This document shows, in pieces, positions 8,602-18,169 of a stretch of DNA of 41,806 nt. The notes below the pieces were generated by a model, which saw only the letters and a list, made by a program, of their open reading frames with translations, was not told the DNA's origin and made no database searches. This DNA comes from Anaerolineae bacterium. Lineage in GTDB: Bacteria; Chloroflexota; Anaerolineae; B4-G1; DUEL01. The translations under genes were made by a program, and so were the position numbers. Numbering within the stretch: position 1 is the stretch's first letter; every line of letters begins with the position of its first letter. The stretch lies in the NCBI GenBank assembly GCA_016931695.1, contig JAFGEI010000123.1, forward strand, positions 1-41,806. Direction: 5' to 3'.

Positions 8602-9516
8602 CTAGCGGGCAGTCTTTTGCGCGTACATGGTGAACAGATCCAACGTGTTGACCGCCACCGTCTTGCCCTGCAACTGCAGGCGGTTGACCCCCCACTCTAC
8701 CAGCCGCCCCACTGGCGGCCACAGCGCCGCGAGTCGCCCGGCCAAATAGCCGAGCCGGAGATAGCGGCCCTGCGTGTGGGCCTTGACGACCTCGAAGCCG
8801 GCCTTTTCCACCATCGTCCGCAGCGTCTGGCGGGAAAAGTAGACAATGTGCATCTCCATCAAAAAGGGCCAGCGCTCCCCCATCAGCCGCGCCGTGACGC
8901 TGTCGATGTCCATGGTGTGAATCACCACCAGTCCCCCTGGTTTGACCAGCTCCCACACCTGCCGCAGCTCGGCCATCGGGTCCGCCAGGTGCTCGATCAC
9001 GTCCCACATGGTCACGACGTCGAAATAGGCCGGGGGCAGCTCGGCGGTCGCCGTCGTGCCGGGAATGACGCGCAGGCCCCGCGCGCGCGCCTGCTCCACC
9101 GCCCAGCGCGAGGGTTCCACCCCCCAGGCCTCCCAGCCGTGCCGCGCGGCGATCTCGACAAAGACGCCGACGTACGCGCCGACGTCGAGCAGGGCGCGCC
9201 CCTTCGGCGGACCGGTGAGCTGTTCCAGCGGGATCAGGTGATTCTCGAACGTCAGCACCCGCCCCTCGCGCTCCTCGATGTACAGCGGGTCCTCGACAGC
9301 CGTGTACGTCTCCAGGATCGCCGTCTCTTCCAGCTGCGGATTGGTGTAGATGAAACCGCAGCGGCGGCATTGGACGATGGTCGAATGAACGCCATAGCCG
9401 CTGTTGGTGCAGCGGTAAGCCAGCCAGGCCTCGGGGGACTGATCCACCGGCAGGGTGCTGGGGAAGCGCACCCGCGCGTCGTTGGCGCCGCAAAGGTTGC
9501 AGGCGACCTCTTTCAT
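8602..9516 (-). CDS. SAM methyltransferase with N-terminal zinc-ribbon
   Basis: A 304-residue class I SAM-dependent methyltransferase. The N-terminus holds two metal-binding pairs, CNLC and CRRCGFIYTNP, as in the family acting on nucleotide-sugar-linked or glycan substrates. The SAM-binding motif is LLDVGAYVGVF, followed by GVEPS and FDVVTMWDVIEHL. The ATG at 9516 overlaps the stop of the preceding glycosyltransferase gene in an ATGA junction, which favours this start over a GTG 18 nt upstream. Its place at the end of the glycan operon suggests a sugar or lipid-linked glycan substrate. The exact acceptor cannot be told. Confidence 0.8.
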   Translation of the reverse strand: MKEVACNLCGANDARVRFPSTLPVDQSPEAWLAYRCTNSGYGVHSTIVQCRRCGFIYTNPQLEETAILETYTAVEDPLYIEEREGRVLTFENHLIPLEQLTGPPKGRALLDVGAYVGVFVEIAARHGWEAWGVEPSRWAVEQARARGLRVIPGTTATAELPPAYFDVVTMWDVIEHLADPMAELRQVWELVKPGGLVVIHTMDIDSVTARLMGERWPFLMEMHIVYFSRQTLRTMVEKAGFEVVKAHTQGRYLRLGYLAGRLAALWPPVGRLVEWGVNRLQLQGKTVAVNTLDLFTMYAQKTAR

Positions 9517-10238
9517 CAGCCGTCTCTTCCCCACAGCCGGGCCCAGGCGAGGCGGAGCACGGTCTGTTGCGCGCGCAGGATCTCGTGCCGCGAAATTTTG
9601 GACTGGCCCAACTGCCGGTTGTCGAAAACGATCGGCACCTCGCCCACCTGCCAGCCCCGCCGCTGCGCCCGGTAGAGCATCTCGATCAGGAACGAGTAGC
9701 CGCTGGAGCGAATCTCGTCGATGCCCACCGATTCGAGCACCTCCCGGCGGTAGCAGCGAAACCCGGCGGTCGTATCCCGTGCCCGCAGTCCGAGCATGGT
9801 GCGGGCAAAGCCGTTGGCCCCCCAGCTGAGCAGGATGCGCGGGGCGGTGCAGCCGCTCGCCCCGCCCCCCGGCACGTAGCGCGAGCCGATGACCAGGTCG
9901 TAGCCACGCGACGCTTTTTCCAGCATCGCCGGGATGTAGCGGGGGTTGTGGGAAAAATCAGCGTCCATGGTCAGGACATGGTCTGCCCCTGCCGCCAGCG
10001 CCTGCCGAAACCCGGCGACGTAGGCCGTCCCCAGGCCCAGCTTGCCCGGGCGGTGGATGACCTGCACGCGTCCCCCGCTCTCTACTGCCAGCGCATCGGC
10101 CAGCTCGCCCGTGCCGTCCGGCGAATTGTCGTCGACGACAATGATTTCTAATCCCACCGGCAGGTCGAGCAGTTGCCGCACCAGGGACGCGATGTTTTCT
10201 TTCTCGTTATACGTGGGAATGATGACGATTGCTTTCAA
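9516..10238 (-). CDS. Polyprenyl-phosphate sugar transferase (DPM1-like GT2)
   Basis: A 240-residue soluble family-2 glycosyltransferase resembling dolichol/polyprenol-phosphate mannose synthases. Signatures: IIPTYNEKENI near the N-terminus, VVDDNSPDGT, the metal-binding TMDADFSHNP, and SGYSFLIEMLYRA. It lacks the C-terminal membrane segments of some relatives. It would charge a polyprenyl phosphate with a sugar (often mannose or glucose) from a nucleotide donor. GT-C membrane enzymes such as those encoded upstream could use that product. The stop overlaps the methyltransferase start by 1 nt. Confidence 0.88.
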   Translation of the reverse strand: MKAIVIIPTYNEKENIASLVRQLLDLPVGLEIIVVDDNSPDGTGELADALAVESGGRVQVIHRPGKLGLGTAYVAGFRQALAAGADHVLTMDADFSHNPRYIPAMLEKASRGYDLVIGSRYVPGGGASGCTAPRILLSWGANGFARTMLGLRARDTTAGFRCYRREVLESVGIDEIRSSGYSFLIEMLYRAQRRGWQVGEVPIVFDNRQLGQSKISRHEILRAQQTVLRLAWARLWGRDG

Positions 10239-10246
10239 AGCAGCTC

Positions 10247-11386
10247 CTATATCGGCAGTGCGCTCTCGTTGAGCACCAGCGCCAGCGTCGCCAGCCAGAA
10301 AAAACTCCAGCTCAAGATGCGCCGGGAGCGGCGCAGCCCACCGTAGAGCAGGGCCGCGGCGACCAGGCCGCTGGCCAGCCGGGCCATCGCCAGCGGCTCC
10401 CGCCAGGTCGAAAAGGGCAGAAAGGGCAAAATCGCGGCCTGCATCAGCAGGATAGTTACCCAGGGGTGCCGCCGGCGGCGCACCAGGTCGCGCAGCGACG
10501 CTGCCACCGCCCAGACCGTCGGCAGCAAGAACAGCGGCCCCTCAACGGCCAATAGCAGCCAGAAAGCAGGCCAGCTCTCCATTGCCACCCGCCCCAGTCC
10601 CATGAAGGGGATCGCCTCGAAGGGGGTCGCCATCGCCCCGCCAGAGCCAACCCCGGGTTCTCCCAGCCAGGCCCAGAGGGCTCCCTGCCAGGCGGCAAAG
10701 GGCAGCCCGACGAGAAGGCCCAACTGGACTGCTTCCCGCCAGCGGCGTTCCAGGGCCAGGTGGAGCAGCAGCCCTGCCGCGGCGACCAGGGCGGTCTCTT
10801 TGGCCAGGGCGGCCAGGGCGAGGAGCACCGCCGAAGACAGGTGGCACGCGGCAGGTGACGTTTTCTCCCTCTCTTGCAGCCACAACGCTCCCTGCACAAG
10901 TCCCACCGCCAGCGGCTCGGCCAGGTCGAGGCGCAGCCCGGCAACCAGCCCCCCATAAAGGCCGTAGACCAGGGCGTACCACGGCGATGCGCCCCGCGAG
11001 ACCAGCAGCTTTTCCGTCGCCCATGTCCCGGCCGTCAGCGCCGCCACGTTCACCGCCACCAGGGTCCAGCCCACGGCCTGGCCCTGACCCAGCGCCAGGG
11101 CCCAGGCCAGGAGCGGGTAGAGGATCCGCTGGTAGCGGTAGGATGGCGCGTCGCAGTAGCGCCAGCCCTGCAGCGGATCGCGAGCGATAAAGTAGGCGAA
11201 TTGCCCGTCGTATCCCTGGGTTCCGCCGGGGTCTCCCGTGGCATAGCGGCTGCCCACCAACGCAAAGGCCAGCGGGTCCCCGTCAAAGCGGGCCAGGGTG
11301 ATCCCGACATATACCAGGGCGAGCAGCAGCACCACCGTCCAGGGACGGAACCCCCTGCTCATCCGCTTTGCCCACGTCCTTTTCAT
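10247..11386 (-). CDS. Polytopic membrane protein of cell-surface glycan assembly
   Basis: A 379-residue protein with about eight hydrophobic segments. It begins with a positively charged stretch and a first membrane span (VVLLLALVYVGITLA), then GYDGQFAYFIARDP and YRYQRILYPLLAWALALG. That pattern resembles the AZOBR_p60025-type family linked to cell-surface glycopolymer formation, and more distantly GT-C transferases. The ATG at 11386 is preceded by GGGAGC and lies 13 nt after the YfhO-like stop, so the longer N-terminal extension is not needed. Function beyond envelope glycan synthesis is unknown. Confidence 0.7.
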   Translation of the reverse strand: MKRTWAKRMSRGFRPWTVVLLLALVYVGITLARFDGDPLAFALVGSRYATGDPGGTQGYDGQFAYFIARDPLQGWRYCDAPSYRYQRILYPLLAWALALGQGQAVGWTLVAVNVAALTAGTWATEKLLVSRGASPWYALVYGLYGGLVAGLRLDLAEPLAVGLVQGALWLQEREKTSPAACHLSSAVLLALAALAKETALVAAAGLLLHLALERRWREAVQLGLLVGLPFAAWQGALWAWLGEPGVGSGGAMATPFEAIPFMGLGRVAMESWPAFWLLLAVEGPLFLLPTVWAVAASLRDLVRRRRHPWVTILLMQAAILPFLPFSTWREPLAMARLASGLVAAALLYGGLRRSRRILSWSFFWLATLALVLNESALPI

Positions 11387-11399
11387 CTGCTCCCTATGG

Positions 11400-13712
11400 T
11401 TACTCGTCGCCCCCAGGCGGGAGGGGGCGCGGTTTTCCCCTGCCCCGCACCGCAAACAGGCCGGCCAGCAGCAAGACAGCTCCCAGGCTGATCCATCCCC
11501 CGGCGCGTACCGTCGCTGGCCGGTAGGTCATCTCTACCGCCGACTGTCCCGCCGGCAAAAAGAGCGCCCGGAAAGCGTGGTTGGCGCGCAAGAGGGCTGC
11601 CTCCTCCCCGTCGACCGAAGCCTGCCAGCCGGGGTACCAGGTATCTGCCAGGACCAGGTAGCCGGGTTGATCCAAGACGACGTCTATTGTAACGCGGTTG
11701 GGAGCATCGTGCAAGGTTATGGAGGATGCGGCGGGCGGGTCCGCCGCCGGGGCTGCTGGCAGGCGGCCTGCTGCCGCTGCCTGGACGAGCACGCTATCGG
11801 CGGGGTCAAAGCCGGGGTCGCTGAGGGCCGCCAGCACGTCTGCGGCCGGGAGCTGGCGTGCGGCGGGGACAATCCAGGCTCGCCCGAGAGCCTGGGGGAG
11901 GGCGGTGACGTGCACCTCGGCATCCATCGCGGCCGTGACGAGGTGGGTGACGCCCAGGGCGGGCAGGAGGTGCGGCGCCCGGTCTGCCGCCTGCGCCGCT
12001 TCGGCGGCCCAGCTGACCAGCAGCGGGTCAAAGTTGTTGGCTGAAGCGATGCCGTCGAGCATGCCGACGTTGGGCAGCTGCGCCTCGCGCAGCGACCACC
12101 AGAAATCGAGGTTGGGCGGGCCAAAGCTGTCGAAGCGAAAGTAACGGCTGAATTTCAGATCGTATCCCGCCTCCGGGCGGCCGGCAGGGGGCCAAAAGAC
12201 CCGCGGCGCGTTCTCCGCTGCCTCGAGCTGCGCCGCCGTCGCACTGCGACCCTGGTAGAGCGCCCGCTCCACCGACGGCGCCAGTCCCCAGCCGAAAACG
12301 AGCAGGTCCAGCAGCAGCAGTCCGACCGCCGCCGCCCGCCAGCCGGCAGTGTCCCGCCGTGCCAGGAGCAGTGCCCCAACTGCCGCGAGGGTGATTCCCA
12401 GGCGGACCGTCGCCCAGCCGAAGGAGGCGCGGATACCCGGCGCGACGTGGGGAGCGGCGAGCCCGCCCAACACCGCCGCCGCGCCGACGACGAGGCCCAA
12501 CGTCCCCCGTTTCCGGTCGCCCGGGCCCCGGCGCCACTGCTGCGCGCCGAGCCCTGCCAGCGCCGCCAGCGCGAGCTCCACCAGGGCCAGCCAGCGGGAG
12601 GGCGCCTGGAAAGCGTCGAGGCCCGGGACGTGATCGAACAGCCAGAGAAAGAGCGGGTTGTGGCGTCCCAGGGCGAGGAAAAAGCCGCCGCCCAACACGA
12701 CGGCCCAAAACCCGGCCATGCGGCGCCAGGGCGTCCTGCGCCGCAGGACGCTCAGCGCCGTCGCTGCCAGCAGCAGCGGCAGCAGGCCGACGTAGGCCGC
12801 GTCCTCCCAATAGTTGCCATAGCCCCAGTAGCCGCCGCGGGCGGGATTGCCAAACAGGTCTGGGGCGGCGAGGGTCAACAGCCGCCAGGGCCAGAAGGAA
12901 TAGACCAGGCCCGCCTCCCGCTCCACGCCCGCTGCCCGCTGGGAAAAGCGCAACAGTTCCGCGGTCGGCAGGATCTGCGCGGCGGCGAGGGCGAGGCCGA
13001 GGGCCAGGGCGAGGAGGGCGAGCGGCAGCCGGCGGCGGGCCGCGGTGGGTGACAGACGGCAGGCGACGTACGCCGCAAGGAGCAGCAGGCCGTAGGCGGC
13101 GGTCTGGGCGTGACCGGCAAGGAGGCCCAGGCCGAGGGCGAGCCCGAGCCAGAGGGTGTCGCGCAGCCGGCCCGCCCGGACCAGCCGCTCCGCCCGCCAG
13201 AGCCAGATCGGGATCCAGGGAAAGGTGACGGCGATGCTGGGAAAGAGACCGGCGCGGGCGACGAGAAAGCCGCATCCTTCCAGGGCCAGCCCCGCTACCA
13301 GGGCCGGGAAGGGGTCCAACCCCGCCGCGCGCGCCCAGGCGTACATTCCCAGGCCGGTCAGCGCCAGGTGGAGGGCGACCGTCCAGCCCAGGGCGACGTC
13401 CGCCGGGATGAGCAGCGCCAGCCCGTAGAGGGGGTAGAAAGCGCCGGTCTGGTAGTTGGCGGCCAGCGGCGCCCCGCAGCCGGCGAGCGGGTTCCACAGC
13501 GGCAGGTGGCCGCTGCGCCACATCTCGGCTGCCAGCCGCTGCCAGGGCACAAACTGGAGGAGCGGGGTGCCCCAGAAGAGGGACTCGCCGGCAAAGAGCG
13601 GGCGCCAGAGCAGGAGCAGGGGCAAGAGAATGAAGGGGAGGAGGGGCGCGCTGCGCGCTGCAAATGGCGCGATCCAGACAGGCCCGCCGCTCTTGTCCCG
13701 TTTCCTGCTCAT
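11400..13712 (-). CDS. YfhO-family membrane protein
   Basis: A 770-residue multi-spanning protein of the YfhO family, members of which are proposed GT-C-type enzymes glycosylating envelope polymers. Family features: an early motif FVPWQRLAAEMWRSGHLPLWNPLAGCG, cut here into FVPWQRLAAE and LPLWNPLAGCG, then YQTGAFYPLY. About a dozen membrane spans follow, then a soluble C-terminal beta domain near residues 600-730 containing YLVLADTWYPGW, and a final span. The start ATG at 13712 overlaps the preceding gene's stop as ATGA. The acceptor and donor cannot be deduced. Confidence 0.85.
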   Translation of the reverse strand: MSRKRDKSGGPVWIAPFAARSAPLLPFILLPLLLLWRPLFAGESLFWGTPLLQFVPWQRLAAEMWRSGHLPLWNPLAGCGAPLAANYQTGAFYPLYGLALLIPADVALGWTVALHLALTGLGMYAWARAAGLDPFPALVAGLALEGCGFLVARAGLFPSIAVTFPWIPIWLWRAERLVRAGRLRDTLWLGLALGLGLLAGHAQTAAYGLLLLAAYVACRLSPTAARRRLPLALLALALGLALAAAQILPTAELLRFSQRAAGVEREAGLVYSFWPWRLLTLAAPDLFGNPARGGYWGYGNYWEDAAYVGLLPLLLAATALSVLRRRTPWRRMAGFWAVVLGGGFFLALGRHNPLFLWLFDHVPGLDAFQAPSRWLALVELALAALAGLGAQQWRRGPGDRKRGTLGLVVGAAAVLGGLAAPHVAPGIRASFGWATVRLGITLAAVGALLLARRDTAGWRAAAVGLLLLDLLVFGWGLAPSVERALYQGRSATAAQLEAAENAPRVFWPPAGRPEAGYDLKFSRYFRFDSFGPPNLDFWWSLREAQLPNVGMLDGIASANNFDPLLVSWAAEAAQAADRAPHLLPALGVTHLVTAAMDAEVHVTALPQALGRAWIVPAARQLPAADVLAALSDPGFDPADSVLVQAAAAGRLPAAPAADPPAASSITLHDAPNRVTIDVVLDQPGYLVLADTWYPGWQASVDGEEAALLRANHAFRALFLPAGQSAVEMTYRPATVRAGGWISLGAVLLLAGLFAVRGRGKPRPLPPGGDE

Positions 13713-15316
13713 TCCGTCTCTTCCGCGACTTGCAAGATCGCGTATTCCCCGTCCTGGTAGACCAGCTCGAGGTACGGCGCGCCGCGGGGGTCGAAATCGC
13801 CCAGGGCCTGGGTGGGGGGATCCCAAAAGACCCAGTCGATCTGGTACTCGGCCAGGAGCTCCCGGCGCCAGACGTCGCTGGTGGCCGGGTCAAAGAACCG
13901 GGCCACCAGCCGTTTTTTCTCCGCACAATTGACGCTTTCCGGCCCGTGCCCGACAAAGACCCGCGCGCCGACGCGGACCGGCAAATAGTTGCCGGTCTCG
14001 TAGGCGGCCAGCACCACGTCGTCCGCCTGGACCCGGTCGTTCAGCCAGTCCAGCGCGGCGACTTCGCGAATGTCGCGAAAGATCGGCGGCGATTGCAGCG
14101 TCACGGCCAGGCAGCTTCCTCCCACCAGCACGCCGTTGGTCAGCGACAGTACGACGAGCAGCGGCAGCGTGATCGCCTGCAGCCGGGTTCCCGGCCGTGC
14201 AAGCCCGACGACCCCGCGGGCCGCCAGCAGGCTCAGCGGTATCTGCACCCCTTCCACCAGCCGCCGTTGCACGTTGACGGGCAGGTAGGCCAGCAGGGGC
14301 ACGACGGCGATCCAGGCCAGCATTGTCCAGCCTGGCCCTTCCTCGCGCCAGGTCCGGCGAGCGGCCAGCGCGCCCAGCGCCAGCAAGAGGCCAAAGGCGG
14401 CCAGGTAGTGCAAGGGGTGGGGGGAGCGGATCAGGTTTTGCGCCGCCCAGGAGGCATAGACGGCGTCGCTGGCAAAGACCCAGACGCTGTAGAGGACGAC
14501 CGGGGCGGGAATCAGCAGCGGCAGCAGGGCCAGCCGCGCTTCCCGCCACGGCAGCCGGCGCTGCCGCAGCGCCAGCGCCAGGCCCATCGCGCCCGTGACC
14601 GCCCACGCCACGGCGAGGTAAAAGGGGAGGATGAGGCCCATCAAGAACCATGCCAGGCCGGCCAGGATCGAAAACCGCGCAGCGCGGCTTGTGGGGGAGA
14701 ATGAAAGGAGCCCCCAGGCCCGCAGGAGAAAGAGGATGCCCCACAGGAACAGCGTCCGCGCCAGGGCGATGTGAGGCAGGGTGTAGAGGACGAGAAAGGT
14801 GAACCCTTCCGGGAGGATAAAGTCGAGGGGCAGGCTGCCCAGCCAGCCGGACTGGCCGAGCAGCATCAGCAGCCAGCCGAATCCGCCGCCAAAGGCGACG
14901 AACAGAAAAGCCATCTGCCGCTCGCGCCGGTCGGCGGTAAAGGCGGCCAGGAAGCGGTAGACGGTGAGCAGGAGCCCGGTTCCGAACAGCCACCGCGCCG
15001 CGTGGTAGGTGCAAACGATGCGGCTGGTCAAGTCCATGCCGGGCAGACATGCCGCGGCCTTTCCCAGCAGCAGGTAGAAGAGATAGAAAAGGGTGCCGGA
15101 ATGGGGCTCGGGAGTGTAGGAGACGTGGAACAGCCAGTCCCCCTCCGCTCCGCGCCGCATCTTGGCCAGGTAGGAATAGATATCCTCGACGGCGATGACA
15201 AAGCCGCCGAAAACCCGCGTCTCGGTCTGGAGGACCAGGCCGAGCAGGTAGGGGATCGAGGTGAGCAGCAGCGCGACGGCGCTCACGACCAGGACCCACT
15301 TCCATTCCTTGCTCAT
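13709..15316 (-). CDS. Polytopic GT-C-like membrane protein, paralog A
   Basis: A 535-residue membrane protein with about ten to twelve hydrophobic segments and a soluble C-terminal tail containing VVLAAYETGNYLPV and VFVGHGPESVN. It is clearly related to the next gene upstream: both carry a D-x-x-S-Y-x-A-K-M motif after the first span, a Y-T-x-E-x-H-x-G motif and LFYLFYLLLG. This layout resembles GT-C glycosyltransferases in which an acidic residue in the first extracytoplasmic loop is catalytic. ATGA overlaps at both ends indicate tight translational coupling in the glycan operon. No defined family name can be given safely. Confidence 0.7.
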   Translation of the reverse strand: MSKEWKWVLVVSAVALLLTSIPYLLGLVLQTETRVFGGFVIAVEDIYSYLAKMRRGAEGDWLFHVSYTPEPHSGTLFYLFYLLLGKAAACLPGMDLTSRIVCTYHAARWLFGTGLLLTVYRFLAAFTADRRERQMAFLFVAFGGGFGWLLMLLGQSGWLGSLPLDFILPEGFTFLVLYTLPHIALARTLFLWGILFLLRAWGLLSFSPTSRAARFSILAGLAWFLMGLILPFYLAVAWAVTGAMGLALALRQRRLPWREARLALLPLLIPAPVVLYSVWVFASDAVYASWAAQNLIRSPHPLHYLAAFGLLLALGALAARRTWREEGPGWTMLAWIAVVPLLAYLPVNVQRRLVEGVQIPLSLLAARGVVGLARPGTRLQAITLPLLVVLSLTNGVLVGGSCLAVTLQSPPIFRDIREVAALDWLNDRVQADDVVLAAYETGNYLPVRVGARVFVGHGPESVNCAEKKRLVARFFDPATSDVWRRELLAEYQIDWVFWDPPTQALGDFDPRGAPYLELVYQDGEYAILQVAEETE

Positions 15317-16833
15317 CGCCGGTAAATCGTCGTGTCTCGAGTGGCGAACAGTATTTCGCCGGCAGGGGGTAGGCCCAGCGCCTGCTCCCGCGGGCCGTAG
15401 AAAAAGTAATCCACCCCCACGGTTTCGAGCCAGGCATCGCTGCGCGCTCCAGCCCAGTATTGCTTGACCTGCGTTTCTCGCCGTGCTGCGTCCACTGTTT
15501 CGAAGGGATGGCCGTAGACGACCCGCTGGCCTGCCCAGGCGGGGATGAACATCCCCGTCTCGGGAGCGCAGAGGACGACGGCATGGTGGGGGACGTGGTC
15601 GCGCAGCCAGGCCATGGCCTCCCACTCGCCGTCGCTCAGGTAGAGCAGCGGGTATTCCCCCACTGCTGCACCGACGCCGAGGAGGAGCAAAAAGAGAGGG
15701 GTGAGGGCGGCGAGGGCGACCAGCAGCACGGTCGACAGCGACCGTAACCGTCCCCGCCAGCGGCGTGCCAGGTGTTCCCAGCCCAATCCCGCCAGCGACC
15801 CCAACGCGATTCCCAGCCCCAGGCTGAGGCGGCGGGCCAGGTCGATGGGCAAGGCCAGTCCCACCACCGTCGCCAGCAGCCAGCCCAACAGCAGTCCGTC
15901 GGCGTCCTTTCGTCGTCGAAAGGCGCCGATCGTCCCCGCCAGCGCCAGCGGGCCGACCAGCCCCCAACCCAACAGCCAGTCCCACAGCGGCGGCGAAGGG
16001 GTCTGGTTCTGGGCGCTCCACGCTGCCAGCAGGGGGTCGGCCTGCAGGGCCCAAAGGGCATAGATGGAGTAGGGCAAGGCGAGGAGGACCGCCAGTCCCG
16101 CCCAGATGATACCGCGCCAGGGAACCCGCCGGGTGCGCAAGATGCGGGCCAGCCACGCCCCGCCGAGCCCGCCCGCCAGGGGAACCAGCGCAAAGGGCTG
16201 GATGGCGCTCAGCAGGACCATCGCGCCGACCATGGCCAGGCCGGCGCGATGGTCGGCGTCGGCCCGCAGGCCCCAGTGAGCGGCCCAGGCCAGCAGCGCC
16301 ATGGCAACGGGAAAGTGCGCGTTGGTGAGTGCGGCGGCAAAGGGATAGGCCTCGACCACCCACAGGTCGGGCGTTTCCCGCCCCAAGGGGGCGATCAGCC
16401 ACCCCAGGCCCGCGCCGAGGGTGACCAGCAGGACGAGCAGGCGCCGCTGGCGCACCGTCTCGCCGAGATGCGCGACCAGGCGGTAGAGGCCAAAGAGAAA
16501 GGCGATGCTGCCGGCTGTCCGCACGCCGTGGTAGACGGCGAGATGGGGCAACCCGGTCCAGCGGACGAGGTGTCCCAGCAGCAGGTAGAAGAGATAGACC
16601 GGCGCCCCCGCGTGCGCTTCGTGGGTGTAGGTCAGCTGGAAGCGCCACGACCCGGCAGCGCCCAACTGCATCTTGGCGATGTAGCTGTGTCCGTCCAGGG
16701 GGTTATAGACCAGGCCGGTAAAGTGGGCATCCGGCGGCGTCGCGAGCCAGGCGACCAGGTAGGGCAGCCACAACGCCATCACTATGGCGAGTGCAAAAAC
16801 GGCAACCCAGCGCCATTCCCGCTGTTCGACCAT
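15313..16833 (-). CDS. Polytopic GT-C-like membrane protein, paralog B
   Basis: A 506-residue multi-spanning protein, tandem paralog of the gene after it. The shared loop motif reads DGHSYIAKMQLGAAG, followed by YTHEAHAGAPVYLFYLLLG. The C-terminal soluble tail contains VVLCAPETGMFIPAW and VYGHPFET, matching paralog A. The loop position and charge pattern suggest a GT-C type glycosyltransferase working on the outer face of the membrane. It is the first gene of the glycan operon. The ATG has a G-run immediately upstream and a candidate extended -10 only 7 nt away. Confidence 0.7.
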   Translation of the reverse strand: MVEQREWRWVAVFALAIVMALWLPYLVAWLATPPDAHFTGLVYNPLDGHSYIAKMQLGAAGSWRFQLTYTHEAHAGAPVYLFYLLLGHLVRWTGLPHLAVYHGVRTAGSIAFLFGLYRLVAHLGETVRQRRLLVLLVTLGAGLGWLIAPLGRETPDLWVVEAYPFAAALTNAHFPVAMALLAWAAHWGLRADADHRAGLAMVGAMVLLSAIQPFALVPLAGGLGGAWLARILRTRRVPWRGIIWAGLAVLLALPYSIYALWALQADPLLAAWSAQNQTPSPPLWDWLLGWGLVGPLALAGTIGAFRRRKDADGLLLGWLLATVVGLALPIDLARRLSLGLGIALGSLAGLGWEHLARRWRGRLRSLSTVLLVALAALTPLFLLLLGVGAAVGEYPLLYLSDGEWEAMAWLRDHVPHHAVVLCAPETGMFIPAWAGQRVVYGHPFETVDAARRETQVKQYWAGARSDAWLETVGVDYFFYGPREQALGLPPAGEILFATRDTTIYRR

Positions 16834-16840
16834 CCCCCCT

Positions 16841-16849
16841 ATTGTAGCA
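16841..16849 (-). promoter_or_regulatory. Candidate extended -10 of the glycan operon
   Basis: TGCTACAAT on the minus strand, an extended -10 box, with no good -35. It ends 7 nt before the first ATG, so the transcript could be nearly leaderless. Confidence 0.35.
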
Positions 16850-16885
16850 CAGAGCGGGAGCTAGTGGTAGGGCGCTTTCCGTGAA

Positions 16886-18169
16886 TTATCCGCGATATTG
16901 CGAGGGGTTGGGTGCTTTACCCATCGACCATGCGGCCCACAGGATGCCGACCAGGGTAGCGGCAGCCAGGAGCAGGAGGGTCGAAGCCATCGCCAGGACC
17001 AGCAGGCCGAGTACGCCCATCAGGACAGTGTTGTCTACAAACCCGATGCCGACGATACCGGCCAGGGCGACGCCAAAGGCCAGGCCGTTCCAGGTGCCGT
17101 GGATGCCCGTCGCGCCCACAAAGGCGAGGAGCGTCCGCAGCGGCCGTCGTTGGACCCACAACTCTCCCCATCCCCAACCCATCAAGCCGCTCGTCGCGCA
17201 GTGCATCAACGTTGCGGCCAGCCGCATCAGCACGCCAGGCCCCCAGATCTCGGAGATGACCGCGCCGTTCATCAGGTTCTCGGCCAGGCTGAATCCGGCC
17301 CCGGATGCCACGCCAAGGAGAAAGGCCCGCGCCGGGGTAGGACGCAGCCACCGGCCAGCCAGGCCGACGCCCAGCGTTTTGGTAGCTTCTTCGATCAGGG
17401 GCGTGAGGGTGGAGACAAAGAGCAGGGCGGCGATCATCGCCGCCGGAGACAGCAGGGCGAGCAGCGCTTGCGGATCGTCGAGAATGCCCGGGTCTTGGAA
17501 TTGCTCCAGCAGTGCCTCCAGTTCCCCCATCCCGCCGGGGATCAGGCCGAGGGCGATGGCAGCGGCGACCAGGCTTGCCACTGCGGCCAGTTCCAGCACC
17601 AAGGCCAGCGAGGTGCCGAGCGACGCGCCGCCGACCAGCCCGGCGGTGACGTCCCGCAGTGTTCCCCCCCGGCCGCGCAGCAGTTTGCCCACGATGCTCA
17701 AGACCAGCAGCGGCAAAAGGATCATGACCAGGGTGTTGAGGGGTGGAAGCAAAAAATTCAGCGACAGGTCGAGGAGCGAGAGGGTAAAGCCGGCCATCAG
17801 CAGGGGGATAAAAATCAGCCACAACAGCCCCGGCCGCCGCGGGTTGAAGGGGTAGGAGGGGAGGTTCTTCCACACCCGCCAGCCGACGACGAACGATGCG
17901 CTTCCCAGACCGGTGCCGAGGACGGTCAGCGCCAACCCTTGCTGAATCGTCGGCCCGTCCAGCGCGCCGTCGCGGAGCAGGTACACAATCACCAACAGCA
18001 GCGGACTCGTGACCAGGATCAAGGCGGCGATGGTGACGCCGGCGATCGCCGCTACCAGCCCGAGGGTCTGGCGAAGAGAAGGCGAGGAGGACGGAAGGGT
18101 GACTCCCCCGCCGTCCTCCTCTAACCGGATCATCCGTTGTTCTCCGTTCTCCAGGCCCGCCCTGTTCAT
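16886..18169 (-). CDS. PrsW-family intramembrane metalloprotease
   Basis: A 427-residue polytopic protein of the PrsW/CAAX-protease-like superfamily. The family's conserved elements are in order: Glu260-Glu261 in PLIEEATK, Glu297 in SLAENLMNG, His323 in LMHCATSGLMG and His357 in GIHGTWN, each in or next to a membrane span. PrsW in Bacillus cleaves an anti-sigma factor; the substrate here is unknown. The N-terminal half (about residues 35-250) holds about six further membrane segments. The ATG at 18169 overlaps the stop of the selenoprotein gene as ATGA, so the two are one transcription unit and may act on the same envelope stress. Confidence 0.8.
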   Translation of the reverse strand: MNRAGLENGEQRMIRLEEDGGGVTLPSSSPSLRQTLGLVAAIAGVTIAALILVTSPLLLVIVYLLRDGALDGPTIQQGLALTVLGTGLGSASFVVGWRVWKNLPSYPFNPRRPGLLWLIFIPLLMAGFTLSLLDLSLNFLLPPLNTLVMILLPLLVLSIVGKLLRGRGGTLRDVTAGLVGGASLGTSLALVLELAAVASLVAAAIALGLIPGGMGELEALLEQFQDPGILDDPQALLALLSPAAMIAALLFVSTLTPLIEEATKTLGVGLAGRWLRPTPARAFLLGVASGAGFSLAENLMNGAVISEIWGPGVLMRLAATLMHCATSGLMGWGWGELWVQRRPLRTLLAFVGATGIHGTWNGLAFGVALAGIVGIGFVDNTVLMGVLGLLVLAMASTLLLLAAATLVGILWAAWSMGKAPNPSQYRG

